This document shows, one piece after another, positions 43,857 through 58,100 of a stretch of 64,000 bases of DNA. The stretch comes from Pachyseris speciosa (taxonomy: Eukaryota > Cnidaria > Anthozoa > Scleractinia > Pachyseridae), in the NCBI GenBank assembly GCA_016490735.1, contig JAEMWC010001192.1, positions 1-64,000 on the forward strand, given 5' to 3'. Under the pieces are notes generated by a model that was not told the origin of the DNA, searched no databases, and worked only from the letters and a program-made list of their open reading frames with translations. The first letter of the stretch is position 1. The number at the start of each line of letters is the position of its first letter. The translations under genes and the position numbers were made by a program.

Positions 43857-46165
43857 TTACTGAGCCACAACACTCGCAGGCTCAATCTCCTCCTCTTGGG
43901 TTCTGGGGGATGACGGGACTGCAGCAGACCGCGGTCGCCGGTTTGTCGGGCTTCCATTGCGAGGGGGTTGGGGGCTATTCGCTCTTTTGGCCGACATCGC
44001 TCTCGGAGATTTGGGGTTCTGTATTTGCGTAAAAAATACAATAAAATTTCAAATAGGCTATACAAGGAAGAGGAGGTAGTATCAACATTGCGAACAAAGA
44101 GAAACTCGTACCTGCGGTAAATCGGGCATTCGATCGAAGCCATCAAAGCGTCCCTTGTAGATGTGCCCGTCCTGCCCTATAAGCTCTGTTTCATCCCTTC
44201 AAACCAAATAAAGTGCTGTTTAGTACACAATTACTGCAGCATAGTGTTTGGAAAAACGCGTTGCGTTAGTGTTTCTGTCGAACGACCATAGGCTGATAGT
44301 TAGTAGCAAAATATGACGAGTTTCGCCTCACTTGGCGGTAAACAGTAATACTGACAGCGCTCGAGCTCGTGATGATTTTATTTTAAAAACGACGACATTT
44401 CGTCGTCCGTGCTCATTTTGGTCTTTCTTATAACCTGTACGTTTGATCAAGAACTGATGTTGTAAGGAGAAAGTAAGCGCTGGTCACTATTGGTGCATAC
44501 AGTGATAACCCGGCTAAAGAGACTGGGGTGTCGTAACTGCTCACCTCTGAGGAAGTGGAACTGGTGTGTCGTCCTCTCGGTAGTAATAATACTGACTGAA
44601 AAAGAGACGAAAGAAGCACTTCATTGTTTAGGCTAGAGTTGCTAAGCCTGTCCTACATCACGATAATATCTCCAGGGCTAACATCACTGACGATCAGCTA
44701 CCAACACTAAATGAATGTGAACAATGAACTGGGTCTTCTGTGGTGAAATACTGTAAACCAAATCTTACTTGAATCTAGCCGTCCTCCTTTGCGGGAAGGT
44801 GACAGTGTGGCTTCCCCCGCATGCGCGAGCTGTGGTTGTGGCTACTTCCTGCTCGTACGTGTACCCACTGTAAAAAAACGACAACAAAAGAAAGTGACAA
44901 TTCACTCAGCTTACAGAAAACAAACTTAGAAGACAAGTATAGAAAAGAAGGCAACTTTTTAGCTCTGAACTGACATGAGAAAGTGTCTCGCCCAGAACGT
45001 ATGGGAGAAAAGACCAAGTCCCCTGACGGCACAGCGGGCAGCAAACTCATAAGCTCTGGCGTACACTGATCGAATGATCTAATCACTGAGCTACGAAGTG
45101 ACTCGAGGCGAGCAATCCTGTTTACTAGCTTTATTTAATAACATAGAATAGAAATAGTTATAATTATAATATACAAATAAAAAAATAAAAATTACATGTA
45201 ACAACTCGATCGAAGGTGATATATGAAAAGGCTAAAGAACTAATCATGAGGACTAACTCTGGTTAAAAATGGCACAACCATGATAACAGAAGGCTTTTTT
45301 AGTACACTCTAATTTTATAGACAGGAGTCTATCTTTCTCACTACTCCTTGTCCTTCTGGGCTTAAGCATTCTTTTAAAAATTTAGCTTATGGCTCTCGTG
45401 TCATTTCTCTAGAGTTGCGTAACCGAGATATTCTAGCGCCGTATTTTTACTGCCCAACCGCATAATGATACGTGCTGCGTGTCTCTGTGGTTTCTCTTAC
45501 TTATCAGCGTTAACACTCCGCAGCAGTTCCACACAGTATCACAATAACCAGGAACAGGAAGAGCAAATGCTTCCGGCTGTGTACATATTGATATTCTTCC
45601 TAAAACGGCCTAGCATGCCTATTCTCTTCTTAACCTTGCCAATCAAATAATCTATATGCCCATTCCTCGTAAGCGACGCACCAAGATATTTACCCAAGAT
45701 ATTTATACTCAGAAACGCTTTTTATGTAATGTTTAATAAATGAGCAAGAGTGTTCTATCAAGCTTAAAAGACGAGTCGCAGCCGAGTGTTTTAGGACTTG
45801 ATAAATTTATTGAACGGCTTAAAAAGCTTTACTGTACATCTATCCATTCTTACACTAAAATTTAGATTTGGGGTTATTTTGGCCTAAAAAATCGGAGGTA
45901 TAATTTAGCCGTGTCTTTATCAGATATAAAGACACTCATTAAAAATTAATTTCTTTTGTATTTCCTTCACAAATTATTAATGAGTTTTTAAGGCATCCTC
46001 GTTCCCAGGGTCTCTCCTTCTCCCGACAAGTAAGCCAATCACAATAGTTACAAGTTTGCTTACCCTCGATGCATCTGACGAATTTGGTCAAGTTCATATG
46101 TAGTGTAAGGACGGCCAGATCGGGATGGAGGCAGACTAGGAGTCTGGGGCAGGGCAGGGTTGGGG
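43857..46165 (-). CDS. QRICH2: QRICH2-like gene: conserved C-terminal exons
   Basis: Five exons joined in phase: 46165-46064, 44867-44769, 44595-44545, 44196-44112, 44018-43857. They encode SGRPYTTYELDQIRQMHRG, GYTYEQEVATTTARACGGSH, QYYYREDDTPVPLPQR, DETELIGQDGHIYKGRF, then a basic Ser/Pro tail (AMSAKRANSPQPPRNGSP) ending VVAQ and TAA at 43,857-43,859. The vertebrate protein has a further segment between the first two exons that is absent here. Confidence 0.88.
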
Positions 46166-49100
46166 CTGTTGAGAGAAAGCTACAGTCAGTATCTCACTCA
46201 ATTTGCACAGCGTTCAAACGTGTGACGTGTGCGCTGTGGCGGTTTTAGAAAGCAAAATAAAGAAAACTGTGGTTCGCCCGCTTGAAGTAAATCAAAAAGG
46301 GCTTCAACCTTCTGAATTTGAACGCCGTGAAAACGTGAATAAAAACGTCTCTGGAACTAGGGTGCAAGCAAGAGGTTGATGAAGGGGTGACGCAGGCAAC
46401 CTTGGACAAAACTGCTCAAGAAAACAGGGTACTTAGAGATGATAAAAACCTCTGCAAAAATACATGTGCTTAAGCAATATTACAAACGAAACTCCTCTCT
46501 CCCCCCTCCATTATTCTATGCTGAATTTAGGACGCTACCATGCTAGCGAAACGTCTAAGAGGCCCCAAAACAAAAGCATTATCACTGATAGATTTGGGGA
46601 GCTGAAGAGGGTGGTAACAAATTTTATAGCACAACGTTCTTCACGGTTTTGTCCACGATTGAGGTTAGGCACCGAGGGTAGCGAGTTCAAATTTTGGCAT
46701 TCGCTTTGGGACGGGACTAATGCGGCAACAAAGTCATTAACATAACCGGTTTGGTATCATTTGGAGGGGCAGGATTCAACTTCATGATTAGTTATGAAAT
46801 ACTCACTGTCCAGGTATCATGTCTACAGGTCTGTCGCAGGAAATACAGTGGAATCTAAGCAATGCCCTGAAAAACAAGCAAATAACCTCACCATGAAGAT
46901 TCAAATAGGGAAACTCGAAAGGTGTTTTGTTAAGCTAAAACAAACCTACTGGCATGAAGGCATACACAAACGAGAGGCGTTGAGTGTTATGCTAGAGTGT
47001 ATGGTGATACTCTCTTCTCTTATAAAAACATTTTATACTTCAATTAAGGGTGACACCACCAACGTTTTGAGAATTCGTTGAAAGCAAGTTCAGGCCGAGA
47101 TATACTTGGAAAGTCTTTAAGCTATCCACTTGTTTTTGAAGTTGGCAGTTTGGTTTGTTTATTCTTGCAGTCCAAAAGACCAGAGAGTTAGTCAAGAATA
47201 TGCATCAGCAGTGACATATACAGTGAGGTTTGGTGATAGAACGTACACTAAATTATCTATTCAGGTTTCTCGAGCACATTCACTCCGACGTATTTAAAGG
47301 GAACCTCCACTCTTACAACAAATTAATGCTAAATTGTAGGCAATAATTACTAGATTTCAAATTTTGTTTCAAAATGTGGATATGACATTCAAGTGTACAA
47401 AACAATGGATATCATCATCGCCTATTTTCACTTTTAAATTTCCCGGGCGCGGCCATTTTGGATTTCATGACGTGTAATGGTTGCCCTATTGTTTAACACA
47501 AAGGATTTTCTGCTTCATTTGCTTCCTGACAATAACTGCAACCATTACAGGTTACGTGTTACATACTTGCGGAAGCCAGCAGCGGGATCATCGTTCAAAG
47601 GTAAATCAACATGTTTACACTTCATATTCTTTATTTTCTTTTCTATAAAGCAAAAGATACAAGACTAATTAATAAAATTTCAGAAAACAGGGACTAGAAG
47701 AGAAATCATGAAACTTCAGATATGTAAACTAAGGGTATGTTCCTTTCGGAGAATCCAAAAAGGGATTTTTGATCCGAGATTCACCAGATTTCACGACCGA
47801 ATGGAACACAAAATCCGAAAACAGATTGTGTTACCACGGAAACCTCGCATATTCATTGAATACAGCGTCAAAACAAGTGGCAAGCTCTCTTGTGCTTGAC
47901 GAGGTATGTGATGATAAGTTCTCAACACTATCATCAGAAATTCATCAGATTTGACGACTATATTATCGAGCAACAAAACAAAAATATAAGAGCTAAGATG
48001 ACGAGAGTGGTGAAGCTACTCATTGAAATCAGAAATACTATCATCACATACCTCGTCAAGCACAAGAGAGCTCACCACTTGTTTTTTAAATACCGACCAT
48101 TGTGTCCTGGTGTTACTCGCACAGAAGAAAGGCGCGAGAATTGAAAATTACGTGGAGTTATCTGTGCCATAGCAGAGCTTGCAAACTTTCCGCAGTCACT
48201 TTCGAATGTCTAAGCGAACAGTCGACAGCTTAGAACGAAAGAAAGTACTTGTGACTTAATGAGTCTGCGGAAACCACGAAAGCCTTCGACCTGAGGTAGA
48301 TAGATTTGATGTAACTAGGTGGAGTACTTGTCGTGTTTACAGGCAAGTTTGTTAAGTGATTGCCCTAAATTTTTTCCAGCAATTTATGGACTTTTCTTCT
48401 GGTCAAAGGCTTACAGGAGGATGACAAATCTGAAGAGATAAAACGTTTTCCTGAAGCAATAGGAGCGATCGATGGTTGTCATATACATATCAATACCTAT
48501 CATAAACAGGAAAAACCGCTGGTCAATGAGATGGTGAAAGGAATGGAGCAGATCACAAATCCGAAAATCTGGATTTAGAATCGCGGATTTCAAATCCAGT
48601 GAATCTTTTCCCAGAAAGGATCCATTAGATTCAAAATCCAGATTTGGATTTGCCGAAAGGAACGCGAAATCCATTTTTAGATCAAAAATCTGTTTTTGGA
48701 TTCTCCGAAAGGAACGCACCCTAAGAATGAAGGATCTATTAAATGGAGAACTACCACAGTTATGTAATTAAGCGAAAAGAAGCTGTCAGTTGGTTTTAAA
48801 GTTCAGTTGGTAAAGCACTGCAGCGGTGTTACAACTGCTTAGCATGCACAGATGACTGCAAACAAGGACTGTAGTCTGATGCAAGGCAGTAACAAACACA
48901 ACAGGACGGAGAAATACAGCAGTTTTCGAATGAGTGTTGAAAGCAACTTCGCGTTAGCATTGAGTTGGATTATAATGCTTGAGTTCTTTTCTTAAACTCC
49001 CCTACTTCTTGTTTCTTCTATAAAAACGTTCTGAGAATCATCCAGAAGTTCTTACCAGTCTGTCAGTCTTGGATCTATCCCCAATTAGTATAAATCTACT

Positions 49101-52100
49101 AGCGTTCTATCACGAATGCCGTTCTCTGATTGGCTACGCTACTCGCTATCTATTCTGTGATAGATAGTGAGTAGCGGCTGTCAACAAAATGGTGCCCGCT
49201 TGTTCGCGTTTTCGAAGTGTCTGTGAGGAACATTTTGATAATTTACTTGTTTAGTTTTGAACGACTAGTAGATTTATACTAAAACAATTAGATTATTCGC
49301 TCTCGATTTCTATGCGTGATAGCTGATTCGGGCTGCGCCCTCATCAGCTATCACGCGATAGAAGTCTCGAGCTCATAATCTAATTGTTAAATAGAAGTTC
49401 CGTTGTTGTTGTCGGAGTGCTGAGAAACTATGTTAATACTATCCCCTCCTATCAACTGAAATGGGATTTCACTCATTTTAACTGACTGTTACCTCAAGGT
49501 GTTGCTATGAAGTAACTTATTAAGTAAATACTGATCGCGGCCTGGTCATACGCCAGCTCCTCTCCTTTGCTTCCAGATGTGATTGGTATAGTGCATTGTT
49601 CTTCCTTGTTCTGACTGGTTGACGTCATCACCTTGTTAATCTTGGGGTCTGGTCCTGCGATACTCAAAACCTTACAAAAAAATCATGAATAAACCTTCCT
49701 ACTCACCAAAGTAATCTTTCAGCGGGTCCAGTTCCAATCTGTCAAGTTTCTGATCAATATCCGCGGCAAGCCGATCCAGAGCATCTTTCAGCGCTGATTC
49801 CTGTTAGAAGCAAACGGTAGAACTCTAGAACTCTACCAGTCCCTACATAACATCAAGATCTAGGATGTTCATGTTGGTTCCACAGACATTCTTTGGGACA
49901 ACAAAACAATTTCGCCGAGAAAAAATTGACAGTTATTTTCCCAAATCTTCATGAACCGCGGTGGGGAATTTAGTGTGCTGCGAGAGAGACCATATTCTTG
50001 TTAAATATCCGGAGAGGGCAAACCGGTCAGATTGCTTGAAATGCCAACAGCTCTGAGTTGACACATAATAGAGTATGTTAACAAGACTTAGCCACTTAAA
50101 GGGGCACTGTCACGACAATTCTTGTCATAAGTTGTTCAAATCGAGAGGAAATACTTTTTCTATTACGTGATCGACCCATCTAACAGGAGAGTTAGATTTC
50201 TAATTATTTCTTGGACAGAAAAGGAAGTAGTATTAATTTATGGCGATTTTTCCGAGACACAATGATGAAACTTGAAAAAAGTTAACCTAACTTTTTCAAG
50301 TTGTAATCCCTTTCCTCCTCGTTGTCCGTGGCCATAGACAACAGCAAATAGTTTCAAAGCACATATTAAGTACTCCGCAGGAAAACTGCTAAACGTTTAA
50401 GCATTTTAGGCATGTTTGGGTTCAGACCCAAATTAAGCGAAAGCGCCCCTTTAAGTCAACAAACAATGCCAATTATCAAGATGTCTACTGTAGAAAGTGC
50501 AAGAGAATTGCAGGTAGTATTTTTATTACAGTTTTCTAAAGCACCTACCTGCCCCGCCAGCCTCTGCAACAGTTCCTGAAGAGTCTGATCCAAGCCTCCT
50601 ATACTCTGATCAAACTTAGTTCGACTCACTAAGTTGTCTATCGCACGCTTATCAGCTTTCTACGATAGGAACAAAGCAAAGTCGTGTTATAGCAGCCTAG
50701 TCCCTAGGCGTTCCCTCTTTGCCCTCTTGTCCGCGCGAAGTCTGGGAAGGAGTGGGCGAGAGAACGCCTAGCAAATATTGCCAAAATACCCCTCATTTTA
50801 GCGCAAAAAAACCCTGGTACTAGTTTCCACGCCATATCGTGTGAAAGCTTACCGCCGAAGCGACAAATCCGTTCAATGGAAGTGTCCACAAACGATGATA
50901 AGTTCTAACTTTGTGGAATAACTTTTTTAGTCCCTTATTTTGCGTTGCTTTTCCATTCAAAGTTCTGTCGTGTTCATAGTTACATGTACTTCGCCGCACA
51001 TTTTTTATCGTGAGCATAACTTTTGTAGATTCAGACGAGTGCGATGTGGACATCCATCCTTTGTGCAGCAACCTCAAAGGTATATTATGCCATTATTGTA
51101 ACGTACGACCTCGTGCATATTTCAGTGTTGTTTATGGTGGATCTGGCAGTATTTGCTAGGCGTTCTCGGCGAGTCTCTCTCGGTGACGTCACCACTGACA
51201 GTTGGGTTTGACCGAGCCGAGAACGCCTGGGGACTAGGCAGGTGTTGTAGCTGTATCTACAAAGCAAATAAACGCAGCCAAAAAAACAATCCCATCCCTC
51301 CACCCCAACCCACATCAGGGCTCTAAGAGCCTTAATTTCGATCGCTTGTGGCCCTGTGGCCTGGCACAGAAACTGATAAAGTCTCTCTTTTAAGCTTCCC
51401 CTATGATAGACTACTAGTTAATTCACTGAAAATTATTGCAGTATTTGTTTGTATTTTGCTCTACATCTCTGCAAGCATGAGTTGTAAGACGAATTTTTGG
51501 TCATACCACGTCCATTTCCATGGCAACCTGTTCCTTGTCTGCCTTCACCTCCTGCAGCTTGTCAGCGTATGTGTATAAAGCCTGTCAAGTACATCACGGG
51601 AGGAAACTGGGTTAGAGCACAAATACAAGTGAACACAATTATTCTAAACAAATCTGAACAAGGGTTGCGGACACACTTTAAGAGAAGCCAAATTTCGGCG
51701 ATCCGTCCGGGTCGTACTTCGATTTTTCTTCGGGCCGTATCAGGTGGAAAGCACTGGACATGGGGGAGCGAAACATGGTCCAACCGAACAACAACAAAAG
51801 ACGAACAAACCGAAAATATCAATTTTGCAAATATAAAAGAGGGACCTCAAGAAAGTAGTGCTCGGCAGCTTTTCATCATCGTCGCAAGTTAACATCCACA
51901 GACAGAAATATCGAAACCAAAAACAACAACATTGGTTTATGAGTGGTTTGACTCAGACACCATTGCAGCAATATAGAGCGCCACACCATATTCAGCGAAA
52001 AATACCAGGTAATATTGGAGCCGGTTAGAAGCGTATGAAATAGCTCACTCACATCAATATGTTTCTGTTTCCTGTTATGTTCCTCTATCAATTCTTTTGT

Positions 52101-55100
52101 CGTGTTACTTAATTTTTCCTGTTCTCCTTGGAGTTCTGTTAACATGCTTCTCAAGGCATTCAGCGCCCCGGCGTCCTAAAACAAAACAGTTCATTACATC
52201 CCTAAACTCGACGACAACTCCACACCATTTCAGTTGCCCCGAAAAAAAAAATTTTTTTCATCATTATGAAGCTAATGTCCTTTTACAAGGGAATTGGGAA
52301 GGGGAATCATGGTTTTCAAAAGTCTCAACCTATTACATGTCTTGAGATCGCGCGCATACACTATTGGTAGCCAGGCGAAAAACGACTGGCAAGGAAATTC
52401 AGATTTAAATTTAGTATCAGAGTATCTGCTTGCATTTTTTTAATATTCTAATTATGCACGACTGCAACGATCAGGTCAATTTAATACGCTGTACTGTGCT
52501 ATTACTAGTTCTGTCTGTATTAAAGAGTTTCATAAGTTAGATGTACTGTATCTTTACCACCTTTTAGTGCTTTTAAAAGTGCTACAAAGCGTCCGTAGAG
52601 TAGTAGTCAAGACAATGGACGCGGTCACATTAGAGAGCAAACTGTAATTAAAACCGCGATAACTACAGTTGGCTATTTTGGTGATATGAGCACTTACATT
52701 GTGAGCTCGAGGTTCTATCGCGTGATGGCTGATGAGGGCGCAGCCCGAATCAGCTATCACGCATAGAAATCGAGAGCGTGAGTGGTCTTTAAGTGAGGCT
52801 TCCACTGTAATTAATTTATAATATCGCATCGAGACTTTAACACTGTTGGTTTTTACACTGTTTATCTTCATTTTTACCTTTATTCTCCCAGCATTTGAGG
52901 GCGGAGAACGTGGAATCGTTTCTACCATCTTCTTGTACTTTAATAGCAAATATTAATGTTAGCTTCAACCAGATTTAAAGAAGGGATTTTGTAACGTTTA
53001 TTTCACCTAAAATATGGACGTTTAGCTTGATTTAGCAGTTTTAAAAAGAGGAACTGAATGTAAATGAACTTTGGTCATAAGCCAAAATGCGATGATATAC
53101 TTTCGACAGCTTGACTTAACAAACACTTTTGTTTTATAGTTATTAAATACTTTTGCTTGTTTAATGCTTATCTTTGACTTGACGACTTTCACTTCGCACA
53201 ATGCATGTATGCATGTCTTCTAAATCAATCAAACTGACCACAAATACTATCAAAACCAAAATTTAACATGTTGGTCTCCCTCAAAACAAGATGTTATACA
53301 GCAAATTTATTTCTGATTAGAGCCATCAATAGATGTTATTATTTTTCAGTTTTAAATTTTTTAATTGATCCATGTGAGGGAGTTTAAAACACCAACCTTG
53401 TCAAGCTGGTTATTCAGAAGGCGCAGGCCATCTCTTAACGTTCGGAACTCACGCTCAGTGTCTTCTTTTAATCGATCTTCAGTTCGCTTTAGCCTTGATG
53501 GTAACTTTAAATAAATGTTATGGAGTGGAACTGATCAGTTTACATTCATTGTGTAATTTGCTTAAGGTTTTAAACTATCCCACTGTTTAATTGATCTCAC
53601 AGAAAAGTTTATAGTTACCCTGCTAGAACATATACAGGTATACTATATATCATCTATCCCAGAACTGCGCGTTATTATGTCTTTCTTGCCTTGTTCCTGT
53701 ACGGCTTTCTCCCAGGCCCTCGCAATCAATTCGTTTCGGTGACGTACATGTAGTCGAGGCGAACAGCCGGGGAAAGCCTAGACAAAAACAGAATGTGCAT
53801 GCTCCTGTTCTCTATATCAGAATGTCGGACTTTCCGGGTGTTTACAGAATGTTTGAGCGGAAACAGCGCCAAATTATGGTTTCGAAACCCTTGCGGTATA
53901 GATCGGCTGTTACCGTCCATGCAAGTTCCTGTAAATTTATCATATCAACCACTTGCGACCGATTTTAGCTCTCGCTTTTGAGCTCATAAATTCCTACGGA
54001 ACATGCGGCGGAATTTGTTGTGCTCGGCAAAACCTTCGGCGATGGAAACTGTACATGCTGTTTCAAAGCAGCCTCGTTGATGCTATTTGGGATTGAAAAC
54101 ATCACCTGGGCCTTTAGAGTCTGAACTACTGCTGAAATTGTCAAATATAGTTTTTTTGCGTAGGTAAATCGAAGAAGAAGTCATCGCTAGCTATAGGATG
54201 GAAGCTGATATGAGATTCGAATGGCAAAGGTGTCTCAGGTTACAATTTCTTTTACGTTTCCAGCCTGAAGGATACTTTTTCTGCAAGTGATGGACTTTCA
54301 TTTCTGTGACGGCTACTTCGTATAATTCGTCACAGTTAAATCGGTATGTGAATGTGTCATTTAAGCTTAAGTTCATTCTATTAAAGGCACTTGTGAACTG
54401 CCGTTTGATAACAGTTAGTGTTGATTTTGATGTCTTCGTAATGTATGCTCCACAATGAGGGTGTTTCGGCAGAAAATTTCGCTTCAAGAAAAACTGAGAT
54501 GTTTGTCTCACTTTTCGGATTTTTGTCTAGGCCTCTCCCGCTCTTTCGCCCGGACCACGTGACCGGAACGGATTGACCGAGAAGAAACAGAAAGAGGCCT
54601 AGGAACTAGGCAAATGTCTTTCAATGTCTGTAACCTTCAGTTGTTAACACTAGTACCAAGTACATGGTTGGGAATTGTTCAAATACTTTTATATTCAGTT
54701 TTATATGGTTCAAATGTAATCCTCTTTGTCAGCGGTTGAGAACCCAAGAATTTTATTCTCAATAAAGCTTAACGTTTTAGCTAAATTTTATACACAGCAG
54801 ATTCTCGGTAAAACACAATATCATTTTTTGACGGATAATATGTCATTATAAAAATGCAAAAAAGTACTTTTCAAATACGTTTCGGTTTGGATTAAATTAT
54901 TTAGGATGGTGGAGATCTCAATACACAAAGCAACGTTTCAGGCAATGAATTGAGACTTGTAGTCTGGAATAGTCCCGGGGGAGGGGGGTTGGTACTTCCT
55001 TATACGGGCTATATAGGTATGTGCGGCCCCAAAGTGTATGGTTTTTAAGCCGTTTTGGTCTGAAATCGGGTATCGATTTTAACCATTTTGGTCTAAAATA

Positions 55101-58100
55101 GGGTATGGTTTGTGCGCTCTAGTCCTGAATTAGGTATATTTTTAGAAGAAGCTCCTTCTTTATCATTAGCCGATAACATCATCAACAAAAGAGTCACAAA
55201 AGCCCTTCTCAAATTATGTTTACGCTAACCGAGAGCGTGAAATAGGTCTGAAATAGGGTATCATATGTTTGGTCAGGTCTGAAATAGGGTAGGGAAAATC
55301 ACAGATTTCGGTCTGAAATAGGGTAAGGGTTTCAGGAAGCGGGCCGCACACCCCCACCCAATTTTTCTGGGAGTCCCCCCCTCCGGGGGGGGAATAGTTT
55401 CTTTATCCAAAGGTATAAATAAAATAGCGCATTAAAAATAGTTCATTATTCTTTATTTTTAACAAAAGAAATTGTTTTTAAGAGAAGTAATTGTTACCTG
55501 ATCACAGAACTCTTTGACCTGGTTGGTGGTTCGTTCCAAGTACTTTAGCTTATTAAGTTGGTCCAGTAGATCGTCAGGGATCATTTGCAGCTTGAAATGT
55601 TTTGTAAAATATTACACGCTCAATGTAACGAAACTTACGTTCGTGCGTGTGTGTATCAGTATGATGTACACACTTAACAATTGCTTAATAAATAAATGCA
55701 TTTGTAGAAACGAGTCGTTAATTGGGGACATGTTTCGTCAAAGTTTTAATTTAAGGGTATAAATTCGCGATCATTCACTCTTAAATATGTTTACTGGCTT
55801 CTGTACGTCACATAACGGTAGTAAGTGACTGAGGTTAAGTTATGGTTGTGTTGGAAGTAGGGTTGTGGTTAAGTTAGGGTGAAGTTAGAGATAAGTAAGC
55901 CCTGTGATTAGGATTCTTGTTATGGTTAACTAAGAGTTGTAGTTATGATTAACTTTGTGTTGATATTAGGAATACGTTAAAGCTCATGTCACGGTTAAAT
56001 TAGTGCTTTGACTAGGATTGTGTGTTGGATTGTTGTGTGGTTCAGGATTAAGTAAGGGCTGTGGTTAGGTTTAATTACACTGTAAGGGTTCTGGTTAGGG
56101 CTGCATTACACTGTAGGGTTAAGATAAGGGTTAAGTTAATAAATTGTGATTAAAACTGTGGTCGTGGTTACAGTACAGTAGTAAGAATTTCCTATGGCTC
56201 AATAAATATTTCGTTATGATCACGACACAAGTCTTAAAATCGGGTACATGTATCAGTGGCAAATGACAAGTTAAATCATAAGTAATATTACAGTTAGCAG
56301 TAGTCAGAAGTGTAAAGTGTTTACCTTTTCATTGTGATAGCTCAGCATATCAGAAACTTTCTTCAGGCTTTGAAGTTGTTCTCCGATACTTTCAATCTCA
56401 AAAGGTTCAAATGTTTAAAGAATAAATTTTAACTAAGTTACGGTATTCCAACCGGCGGAACATTGTTAAGCGCAACCACCAGACACATTATGACATATTA
56501 AGTTTAAACTCGAAAATATAAAGGTGAAAATCATTTTTAAAATCATTTTTCCAGTCAATGAATTATACAAAAATGGAAATTCTTAGAAAAGACGGTTTTG
56601 GAATTTTTATTTTAAAATAATTTTTGGGAAATTGTTATGATCACATTGGATAAATTTCATTATAATATTATGATTTTTAAAACTAGTCAATAATTTTGGC
56701 AAAATACACTTATGTGTACACTGACTATAATAACATAGGTGGCATTCTTTAATTTTCACTGATCTATCAGAGGCTTGTTATTTCAGTTGTGATCTACAAT
56801 TTGACATCATTTCAATTTAATAAACATAAAATTACAATACAAGTAATAGTTACAATGAAAATAGTAAAACTCAACTACTGCAAATTGTACATGTGTTATT
56901 CAGTTCTGTTTTTTGCGCTTCATGTTGAATGGCCAAAGTAAATTAAATTTTCTTAGGCACATTTTAAAAATTCTTGGTACTATGTACCAGTAATCCTAAT
57001 TCACATGGTTAAATTGACTTTGTTTTGGTTTTGTTTGTTTTGTTTAGCTCAGCATGTAATCAAATAGCAAGTTATTTTATGTATACCTGTTGCTTGTTTT
57101 GGTTGAGTAACAACAGTCCTTCTCTCAGAGATGCTAACTGTGCTTCAAGGTCAACAGGAATGGTTTTCTTCAAATTTTGTTTATAATAATTATAGAGAAT
57201 TAGCATCATCAAACCTTTTCTTTCATATAACTTAATTTAAATATATTATACTATAGTATAGGATTTAAAATGTGTACAAATTTACATCAAAGCATGATCC
57301 CTGACAAACTGAGAGAAATCTCTTTCAGAACACCATCTGTATATTATACAGTTGTTTAATGCAGTGCAAAAACACCTTTAGGATTTTAAGTAGGTTAACG
57401 TCTGTCTAGTAAAATTAAATTGACAAAACTGATTACTTTATGAACTTTGTAAAATTATATAGTAATCTCTTTAGTAAAAAAAAATACACCTACATGATCT
57501 TGTTCTTCAATGTAAGGAATGGGAATTAGAACAAATTTAAAGACTTTAATTGATTGCTTTTACGGATTGAGTTTCTAAAGACAAGTATGATTGAGTTGAC
57601 GTTCTCACAATAACTTTTAAATAAGATTCATTTATTTTTAACCAGTTTATTCTCAGGCAATGGAAATAAGTCTAATTGTAAAAAATTGACACCACCCGGT
57701 TAAGGTTTGTACACCTGTAAATTTCACTTTAGTGTGCAATGCAACTATATAGGCACAGTCACCAATAAGTGCACCTGGATAAGCTTTGCAGACAATTGCA
57801 AGTCAAATTATAATCAAGTTTTGCATTTCACGCTGTAAAGTATTCAGTATTATTTAATTAATGTTACCTCATCCTTCCACTTATTAATTGCATCAAGTCC
57901 ATCTTTTAACCACTTCAGCTGTTCAAGAATGTCATCTGGAACATCTAACAAAAAAGAACAGAAGACAGAAGTTACGACAACAGGTTCATCGACTGTATTC
58001 AGTTTAATTTGTCACAAACTATATAATTATGGTGGAACCTCTGATAATAAGTTGAACCTATGACATGCTTTGCATTCTCCTCTCTTTCTTCTATAGCTTT

